Source: DATFXF01 sp035258565
Lineage (GTDB): Bacteria; Acidobacteriota; Terriglobia; Acidiferrales; UBA7541
Assembly: GCA_035258565.1 (NCBI GenBank)
Contig: DATFXF010000279.1
Coordinates: forward strand, 1 to 46,756
Direction of reading: 5' to 3'
Length of the DNA: 46,756 nucleotides
In this document: positions 25,629 through 33,227 of the stretch, piece after piece
Position numbering within the stretch: position 1 is the first letter of the stretch
Layout of the letters: every line of letters begins with the position of its first letter
Position numbers and translations under genes: made by a program
The notes under the pieces: model-generated
Databases searched by the model: none
What the model was told of the DNA's origin: nothing
Seen by the model: the letters and a program-made list of their open reading frames with translations, nothing else

Positions 25629-26552
25629 TCAATATCCGAAGTCGGCGGGCGCAGAGTAGGCATGCCGACGCACGCCCAAGGTTTCCACTCGGCACGCGCC
25701 GAGCCGATTCATATACTCACGCCGGTCAGCCACACCACTGACCCAGTGTTCGAGCCAGCGTTCGAAATCCTCAAGCTGCCGGCTCTGCTCGTGATACTGG
25801 CTGAAAAATTCGTGGTCGCGCCCGTAATAGCCCTGCACCGGCGAAGGGTGCGCGCCCCAGGGTTCGTGCACCACCGCCGCCACCAGGAACCCAGGAATGA
25901 CCGTTCGATTTGGATCCGAGGCGATGACCTCCGGCGGAACGATCTCCTCGGCGACCACGATCACCTTGCGAGCGGCTCGCGCGCCGTCCACGGCCACGCC
26001 CAGGTTGCCCCACAGATGCGTATTGCCAAACGCGTCGGCGCGCTGCGCATGGATGATGGCCACGTCAGGTCGCAGCGCACGCACCGCGATCAGTTTTTCC
26101 TCGTTCACCGGCGAAGAAAACTCGCGCAAGTTGCCATTTTTCTTAAGCAGGTCGCTGCCCAGGGTTGCATAGGTGGGCATGAACGGCACCCCCAGCGCCC
26201 CCGCATGCAATGCGAGCGCCAAGGTCAAATTCGAATAGTCCACCATCTGCACCGCCCGCGGGATGTGACGCTCGACCGCACGACGAAAGCAGTAGCCCAC
26301 ACCCGCCGAAACGTTGCCCACCCACGCCGCCAGGACCTTGGCGACCGAACCAGCGCCAATCATCTGGTCAAACAGGATGTCGGAAATCGGCCCCACGAGC
26401 GTGAGGTCGCGGCATCCTTGGCGGATGATCTCGTGTCCGGCGGCGAAGGGGATCATCTGCTCGAGCTGAGCGCCCATCAGAATCATCGAGCCCGAGGGTA
26501 CGTGCTGTGCGATCGCTTCCCCGATGGGAATGAGTTTGGAGGCCGCGCTCAT
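25629..26552 (-). CDS. Class I CoA-transferase, alpha subunit (GctA/IpdA-like)
   Basis: 307 residues. Conserved features are the opening GSMILMGAQ, DLTLVGPISDILFDQMIGAGSV, KVLAAWVGN, FRRAVERHIPRAV and the HAQRADAFGN and IVVAEEIV elements of the family. The beta partner lies two genes upstream (27342-28133), separated by a crotonase gene, an unusual arrangement. In IpdAB (steroid HIP-CoA ring cleavage) the fold is used as a hydrolase; in GctAB as a transferase. No acyl-CoA ligase lies in the operon, so this pair may be what makes the CoA thioester, or may cleave a cyclic diketone-CoA. Confidence 0.9.
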   Translation of the reverse strand: MSAASKLIPIGEAIAQHVPSGSMILMGAQLEQMIPFAAGHEIIRQGCRDLTLVGPISDILFDQMIGAGSVAKVLAAWVGNVSAGVGYCFRRAVERHIPRAVQMVDYSNLTLALALHAGALGVPFMPTYATLGSDLLKKNGNLREFSSPVNEEKLIAVRALRPDVAIIHAQRADAFGNTHLWGNLGVAVDGARAARKVIVVAEEIVPPEVIASDPNRTVIPGFLVAAVVHEPWGAHPSPVQGYYGRDHEFFSQYHEQSRQLEDFERWLEHWVSGVADRREYMNRLGACRVETLGVRRHAYSAPADFGY

Positions 26553-26565
26553 CGTCTTCCGACCC

Positions 26566-27345
26566 TCAGCGCCCTTTCCACACCGCTACACGTTTCTCGA
26601 GAAATGCCTGCACGCCTTCCTTGGCGTCTTCGGTTTTCGCCAGCTTGCCAAGATAGAGGCGCTCTGTCTCCGCCAGCCGCCGGTCGAAGTCATCCGCCGG
26701 AATCCGCCGCAATGCTCCACGAGCCATCCGCAGGATCGCCGGGCTCAGCCCGTTGAGCTCGTTCACCAGCGACTCGACGGAACGGGAGAGCCGCTTTTCC
26801 GGGACCACGCGCGTGACCAGGCCCAGCTCCTTTGCTTCCCGCGCCGAGATCGTGCGGCCGGTCAGGATCAGGTCCGTCGCCGCGAGCCGCCCAATCAGGC
26901 GCGGCAGGGTGACCAGCGCTACCGGCGGCACGCAACCCAGCTTGATTTCCGGCTGGCCGAACTGGGCCGAATCGGCGGCCACCACGAAATCGCAGAATGT
27001 GGCCAGCTCCATTCCCCCGCCCAGGCAGTAGCCGTGCACGGCGGCGATGGTGATCGAGCGAGCCCGGTTGAGTTGGCGGAAAATGGCGTGAAATGCCTTC
27101 AGCATCCCGCCGACGCGGTCGGGCGTGTGGTCGCGCACCTCCGCGCCGGCGCAAAACGCCTTCCCACCGCTGCCTCGAAAGACCAAGAAGTCACACCGCG
27201 CGGTCAGCGAACTGACCGCGCGTTCCAGTTTGCGCATCATGGGGATATCGAGGACGTTGAGCGGAGGCCGGTCGAGCGTCACGACGGCCTTGCGCCCTTC
27301 GATGACGACGTGAATAGTGGCGCGGCCCAACATCGGCGTACTCAT
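26566..27345 (-). CDS. Enoyl-CoA hydratase/isomerase (crotonase), hydratase-type active site
   Basis: 259 residues. The two catalytic glutamates of enoyl-CoA hydratase are kept: E in LGGGMELA and E in FGQPEIKLG. The start of the protein (PPLNVLDIPMMRKLE) resembles dienoyl-CoA hydratases of the benzoyl-CoA pathway (Dch/BadK-like) more than short-chain fatty-acid hydratases; that similarity is by eye only. Located between the two CoA-transferase subunits: it overlaps the upstream beta-subunit gene (ATGA) and stops 13 bases before the alpha-subunit gene. In Mycobacterium, ipdA, ipdB and the ring-hydrolysing crotonase echA20 are also grouped. Confidence 0.9.
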   Translation of the reverse strand: MSTPMLGRATIHVVIEGRKAVVTLDRPPLNVLDIPMMRKLERAVSSLTARCDFLVFRGSGGKAFCAGAEVRDHTPDRVGGMLKAFHAIFRQLNRARSITIAAVHGYCLGGGMELATFCDFVVAADSAQFGQPEIKLGCVPPVALVTLPRLIGRLAATDLILTGRTISAREAKELGLVTRVVPEKRLSRSVESLVNELNGLSPAILRMARGALRRIPADDFDRRLAETERLYLGKLAKTEDAKEGVQAFLEKRVAVWKGR

Positions 27346-28133
27346 CGTCCGGTCCAGAACCCCGCGGGATCGATCTCGCGCATGGCGGCAAGCTCGGCCG
27401 CGCTGGGCGATGGGGTCTCCAGCAGCTTGTCCGCCAGGCGCAGCGTCCAGCCGCTATTCGACAGCACGTCTTCGACGCGCACTCCGGGGTGGACGGAGGC
27501 GAGATAGGCCTCGCCGTCGTTAGTGAAGCGCAGCACGCCGAGCGTGGTGATGATCGCGGAAGGCCCCGAGCGTGCCGGCAGGCCCTGAGCGCGTCGCCAG
27601 CTATCGCCCGACCCATAGCCCGGCGAAGTGAGGTAGCTGACGCGCTCGACCAAACGCGAGCGGTCATGTTCGAGCAGCACCACGGTGCGTTGCGCAAGGC
27701 AGGCGATGTCGCAGGCGCCACCTGAGCCCGGCAGGCGGATGGTTTCTCCGCCTCGATGTCCCCAAGTGGAATTCAAGTTGCCGAAGCGGTCCACCTCCGC
27801 CGCGCCGAGAAAGCCCGTGTGCACCCGCCCCTGTTGCAGCAGACTCATGACGTCCAGCATCTGGCCGCACAGTGTGGCGCCGCGAAGATTCGGCGGGTCC
27901 GCCATCGTGTAGAGAAGTTCCTGGGCCGGCTCGTCGCGGATCACCCCGTTTTCGTAGAGACCGATGGCCGTCGGCGCGTGCGTGCGTCGCGCCACCAGGA
28001 ACGCCAGCAGCGGCAGGCGCATGCCCACAAACACCAACTCCGCGTCGCGGATTTCGCGGGCAGCGGCGGCCACCATCAGCTCTCCGAGCGAGTAGCCGCG
28101 GGCCGACATTTCCGTCTGTGTAGGGGAAGCCAT
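27342..28133 (-). CDS. Class I CoA-transferase, beta subunit (GctB/IpdB-like)
   Basis: 263 residues. The GLYENG motif places a Glu at residue 61, the region where class I CoA-transferases (SCOT, GctB) have their catalytic Glu ((S/Y)E(N/S)G). A real transferase mechanism is therefore possible, whereas IpdAB hydrolases are described as lacking it. Other segments: HTGFLGAAEVDRFGN, SGGACDIACLAQRTVV and ENxxxP-like LSNSGWTL. Start ATG 28133 has no clear Shine-Dalgarno; M9 at 28109 is an alternative. Gene lies 14 bases after the BoxB-like gene stop. Confidence 0.88.
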   Translation of the reverse strand: MASPTQTEMSARGYSLGELMVAAAAREIRDAELVFVGMRLPLLAFLVARRTHAPTAIGLYENGVIRDEPAQELLYTMADPPNLRGATLCGQMLDVMSLLQQGRVHTGFLGAAEVDRFGNLNSTWGHRGGETIRLPGSGGACDIACLAQRTVVLLEHDRSRLVERVSYLTSPGYGSGDSWRRAQGLPARSGPSAIITTLGVLRFTNDGEAYLASVHPGVRVEDVLSNSGWTLRLADKLLETPSPSAAELAAMREIDPAGFWTGR

Positions 28134-28147
28134 CGCGCGCCGTGGTG

Positions 28148-29266
28148 CTATTCGATGGATCCTTTCGGGGTGATCCAGTTGGGCTCGTTCACCTGGATTT
28201 CATTTACCAGCTTGACGTCTTCCGGCTGCGGCAGCACTTGGCGACAGTGCTCCTCGTATTCGCTCTCGGTGAGCAGCTCGCCGGTCACGCTATAGGGCTG
28301 GTTGGCAAACTCGCCGATGTGACGGTTGAACTTCAGGTCTGGCACGTAGAGGTTCGGCTGGCCCGGAGCGATGTTCTTGTTGATCTGCCCGATCAGCTTC
28401 TGGCACTCCTGGTGAAAGAGCGCGCGGCTGTGCTCGTTCATATGCTCGAGGTCCGCTTCCTGCTTGGCCTGCGGCTCGTCGTAGCGGCCCTTGAGGCCCC
28501 AGACATAGAACCAGTGCGCCGAGCTCGAGCGGTCCACGCCGAACAGGTCATAGCTCACTGGCACCCACTTGTTGATGAACTTCTGCACGATCGGGAGCGG
28601 CACCACGCCGGCCTTGACGATTCGCTTCACGCCGTCCTGCCCGGTGCCCAAGTGGAAGGATTCCTCCTTGAGCATGGGGATCATGGATTGCGCCAGCGGC
28701 GCAAAGCCGGAGTAGCTGAGCATAGTGAGTTGGAACTTTCCGTCGCGATCGACGAAATCTGTGTAGGTGAAGAAGTCGAGCCAGTTATTGACATCCTGGT
28801 TGAAGGCACCGAGCAGGCGCCTCTGCTCAAACGCGCGCCGCTCGAGCATCTTCTGCGCTTCGACGCGCCCGCTGTAACCGAAATGGTTGATCAGCAGGTG
28901 GCACATCTGCCAGCCGTGGCGCATCTCCTCTGTCACAACGCGGCAGAGCGACTGCCGGTCGTGCTCCGAGGGAGCGGCCTCAAACAGCCGCCGCTGCTGC
29001 TCGACAGAAGCAAACTCCGTGTCCCCCTGATAGACGATCAAGTTGAGCAGCGCGTCGCGCATGCGCTGGTCCGGAATCTGGATCACCTTCTCCCATTTTG
29101 GCCGACCCTGGAAGGCGCCGAACTCGACTTCGTTTGAGCGCGTGGGGCCGAACTTGGCCTCGAACTTGTAGTTGACGATTTCCGGGTAGTCCACCCCGAT
29201 ATCCTTCTGCCAGACGCGAAACAGGTCCACCCAATCGTCAAAGGTGGCAATGCGCTTTGCGGGCAT
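28148..29266 (-). CDS. BoxB-like diiron aryl-CoA epoxidase
   Basis: 372 residues; BoxB of the benzoyl-CoA pathway is about 470, PaaA about 310. Strong BoxB-like core: YQGDTEFASVEQQ (E84), TEEMRHGWQM (E114, H117), FVDRDGKFQL, and KEESFHLG (E202, H205), i.e. the diiron ligand pattern E...ExxH...ExxH. BoxB inserts oxygen as a 2,3-epoxide into benzoyl-CoA. The missing ~100 residues relative to BoxB are near the middle and C-terminus (the BoxB segment after LKGRF is much shortened). No reductase (BoxA) or epoxide hydrolase (BoxC) gene is in the window. ATG 29266 has AGGAGGAG 8-9 bases upstream. The 155-base gap before it shows no gene and no strong promoter that I can find. Confidence 0.87.
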   Translation of the reverse strand: MPAKRIATFDDWVDLFRVWQKDIGVDYPEIVNYKFEAKFGPTRSNEVEFGAFQGRPKWEKVIQIPDQRMRDALLNLIVYQGDTEFASVEQQRRLFEAAPSEHDRQSLCRVVTEEMRHGWQMCHLLINHFGYSGRVEAQKMLERRAFEQRRLLGAFNQDVNNWLDFFTYTDFVDRDGKFQLTMLSYSGFAPLAQSMIPMLKEESFHLGTGQDGVKRIVKAGVVPLPIVQKFINKWVPVSYDLFGVDRSSSAHWFYVWGLKGRYDEPQAKQEADLEHMNEHSRALFHQECQKLIGQINKNIAPGQPNLYVPDLKFNRHIGEFANQPYSVTGELLTESEYEEHCRQVLPQPEDVKLVNEIQVNEPNWITPKGSIE

Positions 29267-29421
29267 GATTGCGGCTCCTCCTGATTTGAGCTTGCGAAAC
29301 TCGAGATGGCTTTCCCCGAATGCGCTCGAACGGTGAGCCCGCCACTAGGGGCCGAGAACCCCGACCGAGCTCGGAATGTTTGGCTTCGCTCCGCAGGACC
29401 GCATTGGGGTACCTCGGTGCG

Positions 29422-30237
29422 CTAACGACCTTGGAAGCGCGGAGGGCGTTTCTCGAAGAACGCCCGGATGCCCTCTCCCGAGTCGTCGGATTCGAAGCAC
29501 CGCATCTGCGTCGCGACCTCGAATTCGAGTGCGCGCTCTAGCTCCGCGCGGTCGTTGCCAAACAGCACCTGTTTGATCCCGCGGACAACGAGCGGAGGCG
29601 CCTGGGCCAGACGCTCGGCAAGCGCGCGCGTCTCTGCGGCCAGCCGCTCGGGCGCGACGACACGGTTCAGCAGGCCCAGCCGCTCGCCCTCGCGCGCGTC
29701 GATCATTTCGCCAGTGTAAAGCATCTCCGCCGCGCGCGACGCTCCGACCAGGCGCGGCAACAAGAATGTTGCGCCGTAGTCCGGGAACAAACCCACGCGG
29801 GCAAAGCTCTGGCCGAGCACGGCCTCTTCCGAGGCTATGCGGATGTCCGAAGCCAGCGCCAGGTTCATTCCCGCGCCCGCCGCGGGCCCATTCACTTGAG
29901 CAATGATGGGCTTCGGCATGGTGCGCATCCCGACCACGATCTCGACCCCGGCGCGCAGCAGGGGCTCCAGCTCACGGCTCCGACCGCTTGCGCGCGCCTC
30001 CTGGATGAGCTTCAGATCGCCCCCGGAGCAGAACGCCCTCCCCGTGCCGGTCAGTACCACAACGCGAATCTGTGGGTCTTCTGCCACCCGCGCCATCGCC
30101 CGGGCAAGCTCGGTGCTCAACTCCACGTTGAGCGCGTTGAGCCGCTCGGGGCGGTTCATCGTGAGCGTGACCACCGGACCCTCGCGCGTTTCGAGCACGA
30201 GGCTGGTCCGGGTAGCGGGTTGTTCGGCTTGGGGCAC
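29422..30237 (-). CDS. Crotonase of the PaaG (epoxide/oxepin isomerase) type
   Basis: 271 residues, GTG start at 30237 with AGGAGG 4 bases upstream. Unlike the two other crotonases of the operon, both hydratase glutamates are replaced: the first position reads GAGMNLAL (Asn) and the second LGQSFARVG (Phe). Instead GLFPDYGATF carries an Asp at the place of PaaG's catalytic Asp. This set fits isomerases such as PaaG, which converts ring-1,2-epoxyphenylacetyl-CoA to oxepin-CoA; with a BoxB-like epoxidase next door an epoxide-isomerase role is appealing. First gene after mug (7-base gap). Confidence 0.88.
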   Translation of the reverse strand: MPQAEQPATRTSLVLETREGPVVTLTMNRPERLNALNVELSTELARAMARVAEDPQIRVVVLTGTGRAFCSGGDLKLIQEARASGRSRELEPLLRAGVEIVVGMRTMPKPIIAQVNGPAAGAGMNLALASDIRIASEEAVLGQSFARVGLFPDYGATFLLPRLVGASRAAEMLYTGEMIDAREGERLGLLNRVVAPERLAAETRALAERLAQAPPLVVRGIKQVLFGNDRAELERALEFEVATQMRCFESDDSGEGIRAFFEKRPPRFQGR

Positions 30238-30244
30238 GAACCTC

Positions 30245-30754
30245 CTAGTCCCTCAGGCCCTTCAGCACTTGACCGAGCTGGCGAAAGCGGCGGAGCTTCT
30301 GCCCGCGGTCGACGGCGTTTTGCCCGCTGGTCGAGGGCAACACGAAGACCAGTGCGCCGTAGAGCCGCTCCTTCTGCAAGCCAAGCTTGCAAGAACGCTG
30401 GGCAAATTTCTCGAACACTAGCTTGCCGTTGAAGGCAATGACGCGTGGCGCATACTGTTCAAGCTTGTGTGCCAACAGGACGCGGCCTTCGGCAACCTCG
30501 TGCCGGTCAATCTCTTCGATCCCTCGCGTGGGGCGCTTGACGAGATCGGTCAGCCCGATGCCGAACTCAATCAGGCGCTTATCGTCCTGGTAATCGAGCA
30601 GTTCCGGCACAATCCCCCCATCGTAGAGCAGGGGCCAGAACAGATTGCCGCGGCCAGCGTAATAGTGGCCCAGACGCGCCGAGCGTTCCCCGGGATTGAA
30701 GCCCACCACCACCAGCTTCATTCCGCGCCGCAGATAGTCGGGTAGCGTGCGCAT
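30245..30754 (-). CDS. mug: Mismatch-specific uracil/thymine-DNA glycosylase (Mug/TDG family)
   Basis: 169 residues. Mug removes uracil, thymine and 3,N4-ethenocytosine opposite G. The catalytic GFNPG (Asn-containing active-site motif) lies at about 18-22, followed by YYAGRGNLFWPLLYDGG, GIGLTDLVKRPTRG, and the minor-groove loop VLPSTSGQNA in place of LPNPSGLS. The ATG immediately follows the TAG of the aldehyde dehydrogenase gene (TAGATG). A DNA-repair gene inside a catabolic operon is unexpected; it is the only non-metabolic gene apart from the regulator. Confidence 0.92.
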   Translation of the reverse strand: MRTLPDYLRRGMKLVVVGFNPGERSARLGHYYAGRGNLFWPLLYDGGIVPELLDYQDDKRLIEFGIGLTDLVKRPTRGIEEIDRHEVAEGRVLLAHKLEQYAPRVIAFNGKLVFEKFAQRSCKLGLQKERLYGALVFVLPSTSGQNAVDRGQKLRRFRQLGQVLKGLRD

Positions 30755-32224
30755 CTAGGCCAGGTTCACCCACACGCTCTTCACCTGGGTGTAGTGTTCA
30801 ATGGCGTGCATGCCGAGTTCGCGGCCGTAGCCGCTCATCTTATAGCCGCCGAAGGTCGCTGCGGGGTCGTAATTATTGTAGGTGTTGATCCACACGGTTC
30901 CGGCCTGAAGCCTGCGCGCCATGCGATGCGCCTTGGCGATATCGCGCGTCCAAACGGCCGCCGCCAAACCGTAGGGCGTTTCGTTCGCCTGGCGCACCGC
31001 ATCCTCGATCTCGCCGAATTCGATGCTCGCCAGGACCGGCCCAAAGATCTCTTCGCGAGCGATGGTCATGTCGTTGCGCACGCCGTCAAAAACGGTTGGC
31101 TGGACAAAAAAGCCTTGGCCGTCGCCCACACGGACCCGCTCGCCGCCGGCGACGAGCCGGGCGCCCTCGCTCTTTCCCTTTTCGATGTAACCCAGGACGG
31201 TTTGCATCTGCCGCTCACTGACCAGCGCGCCGAAGCGCGTCTTGGGATCGAGCGGGTCAGCCGGCTGGAGCTTCTTCGCGCGCTCGACCAGCCTCCCCAT
31301 GAAGTCATCGTGGATCTTCTTTTCGACAAAGAGCCGCGAGCCGGCCGCACAGACTTCGCCCTTGCCGTAAAAGATGCCGATCGTCGCGCCGCGGACGGCA
31401 GCCTCGAGATCGGCATCTGCAAACACGATGTTGGGCGACTTGCCACCCAGCTCCAGCGTGACGCGCTTCAACGTATCGGCCGAATCCCGCAGGATCTCCT
31501 GCCCGGTTCGTGTCTCCCCGGTGATGGCCACCTTGGCCACGCCGGGATGCCGGACCAGGGCCTTGCCCAACGTCGAGCCGGGCCCGGTGAGGACATTGAC
31601 CACGCCGTCGGGCACGCCGGCCTCCTGGCAGATCTCCGCAAAGCGCAGCGCCGTCAGCGGTGTCCAACTGGCAGGCTTGAGCACGACGGTGTTCCCCGCC
31701 GCGAGCGCCGGCGCCACCTTCCAGGAGGCCAGCAACAAGGGAAAATTCCACGGCACGATCGCGGCGACGACGCCCAAGGGTTCACGTAGCGTATAGTGGA
31801 GGAACGGCCCGCGGACCGGCACCGTCTCGCCGTGAATCTTCGTCGCCCAGCCGGCATAGTAGCGAAAAACCTCCGCCACCATGGGCATGTCAATCTGGCG
31901 CGACTCGGAGATAGGCTTGCCGTTGTCGAGCGTCTCGAGCCTGCCGAGTTCTTCCCTGTACTTGTCGATGAGGTCGCCGATCTTCCACAGCAACCGGGCG
32001 CGGTCGGAGGCGCTCATCTCCGGCCAGGGGCCGGATTCGAAGGCTTGGCGCGCGGCCCCGACGGCAGCATCTGCGTCGCGCTCATCGCCTTCGGCAATCA
32101 CCGTGAGCATCTCGCCCGTGGCGGGATTGATGGTGGGGAAGGTCTTGCCGGAGGCGGACTCGACCCACTTGCCGCCGATGAACAGCTTTCCTGGTTTCAC
32201 CTGAACCTGCGGTGCGCTGGCCAT
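30755..32224 (-). CDS. NAD(P)-dependent aldehyde dehydrogenase
   Basis: 489 residues from ATG 32224, chosen for AGAGGAT upstream; an ATG at 32257 gives a non-family extension. Catalytic Cys C292 (GKGEVCAAGSR) and general-base Glu E258 (TLELGGKSPN) are present, with the NAD-binding ITGETRTGQ, cofactor-fold VLKPASWTPLTAL and EEIFGPVL. In the box pathway the semialdehyde 3,4-dehydroadipyl-CoA semialdehyde is oxidised by a dehydrogenase (BoxD), a possible function here; PaaZ-like or unrelated aromatic-aldehyde roles are alternatives. A 155-base gap precedes it, without recognisable elements. Confidence 0.93.
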   Translation of the reverse strand: MASAPQVQVKPGKLFIGGKWVESASGKTFPTINPATGEMLTVIAEGDERDADAAVGAARQAFESGPWPEMSASDRARLLWKIGDLIDKYREELGRLETLDNGKPISESRQIDMPMVAEVFRYYAGWATKIHGETVPVRGPFLHYTLREPLGVVAAIVPWNFPLLLASWKVAPALAAGNTVVLKPASWTPLTALRFAEICQEAGVPDGVVNVLTGPGSTLGKALVRHPGVAKVAITGETRTGQEILRDSADTLKRVTLELGGKSPNIVFADADLEAAVRGATIGIFYGKGEVCAAGSRLFVEKKIHDDFMGRLVERAKKLQPADPLDPKTRFGALVSERQMQTVLGYIEKGKSEGARLVAGGERVRVGDGQGFFVQPTVFDGVRNDMTIAREEIFGPVLASIEFGEIEDAVRQANETPYGLAAAVWTRDIAKAHRMARRLQAGTVWINTYNNYDPAATFGGYKMSGYGRELGMHAIEHYTQVKSVWVNLA

Positions 32225-32379
32225 GGGATCCTCTCTTCCGTTGCTCAGATGGGGCACAAACTTTGCGCGGCTGATTCCTCATCGAGGCTGGTTTTCAGCG
32301 GAGCATTGCTCCCAGCCCGAGCCTTCCTCTCCACCGGCGTTCCTTCCTCGCCCACTTGAGAGTCTCCGGGGGCGCGCGG

Positions 32380-33189
32380 TCACTTGCCCCGGAACTGCGG
32401 GTGCCGCTTCTCCACGTAAGCCGAGAGCCCTTCCTTGGCATCCTCGCTGGTGAAAAGCAACTGTTGCAATTCGCGCTCCAGGGCCAGCGCTTCGGCAAAC
32501 GGCACCTCTGCGCCGGTCACCACGGCACGCTTGATGCGGCCCACCGCGCGGGCGGCCTTGTTGGGCGGGCAGAACTGCCGGGCATAGGCCATCACGTCGT
32601 CCCAGAAGGTGTCGCGGTCATAGAGGTAGTGGATCAGGCCGAACTCGAGCGCTTCTTCAAAGCTGAACGTGCGGCCGGTGGCCATCAACTCGAGAGCACG
32701 CGCCTTGCCGATGACGCGCGCGAGACGCTGCGTGCCTCCCGTGCCAGGCAGCACTCCGAGGTTCACCTCGGGCAAGCCGATCTTGCCGCCTTCCTGCTTG
32801 GCGATGCGGATGTCGCAGGCGAGTGCGATCTCGAGGCCGCCGCCGACCGTGTGACCGTTGAGCGCCGCGAGGACAAGCTTTGGCGTCTGCTCCAGCCGGT
32901 TCAACGTTTCATTGGCGTGCAGGCAGAAGTAGTATTTGAACTGCGGGTCGGCTTTGGCCAGCATGGGAATGCTCGCGCCGGCCGAGAAGAATTTCTGGCC
33001 CGCGCCGCGCAAGACCAGCACGTGGACGTTCTCGTCCATGCGCGCGCGCAGGATGGCTTCGTCGAGCTGCTGCATCATCTCGTAGGTGTAGGTGTTGGCC
33101 GGCGGGTCATCCATTTCCAAAATGGCCACACCGTTGTCCACCTGGTAGTGCAGCAACTCCTTCTGTTCAACTGCCTGCGTGGTCGCCAT
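32380..33189 (-). CDS. Enoyl-CoA hydratase/isomerase (crotonase), hydratase-type
   Basis: 269 residues. Catalytic Glu in VGGGLEIAL and in IGLPEVNLG are both kept, with the oxyanion-hole segments RGAGQKFFSAG and NGHTVGGG. GVLPGTGGTQRLARVIG is typical. GGGAGGAGAACG lies before ATG 33189. It is the first structural gene after the TetR repressor (38-base gap). It may hydrate 2,3-dehydroadipyl-CoA-like intermediates (PaaF-like) or act on ring-derived enoyl-CoA; the sequence does not decide. Confidence 0.91.
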   Translation of the reverse strand: MATTQAVEQKELLHYQVDNGVAILEMDDPPANTYTYEMMQQLDEAILRARMDENVHVLVLRGAGQKFFSAGASIPMLAKADPQFKYYFCLHANETLNRLEQTPKLVLAALNGHTVGGGLEIALACDIRIAKQEGGKIGLPEVNLGVLPGTGGTQRLARVIGKARALELMATGRTFSFEEALEFGLIHYLYDRDTFWDDVMAYARQFCPPNKAARAVGRIKRAVVTGAEVPFAEALALERELQQLLFTSEDAKEGLSAYVEKRHPQFRGK

Positions 33190-33227
33190 CGTTCTCCTCC
33201 CCTGGGTGAGAATTGGGGTTCTGAGGT

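Noticed and set aside
25662..26756. 364-codon plus-strand frame opposite the CoA-transferase alpha gene
   Set aside because: Arg/His-rich shadow with no motif; the opposite strand is a complete GctA-like gene.
29368..29377. CCGAGCTCGG palindrome in the gap between the PaaG-like and BoxB-like genes
   Set aside because: A 10-base palindrome of this GC-rich composition is expected often by chance and it does not match the operator in front of tetR.
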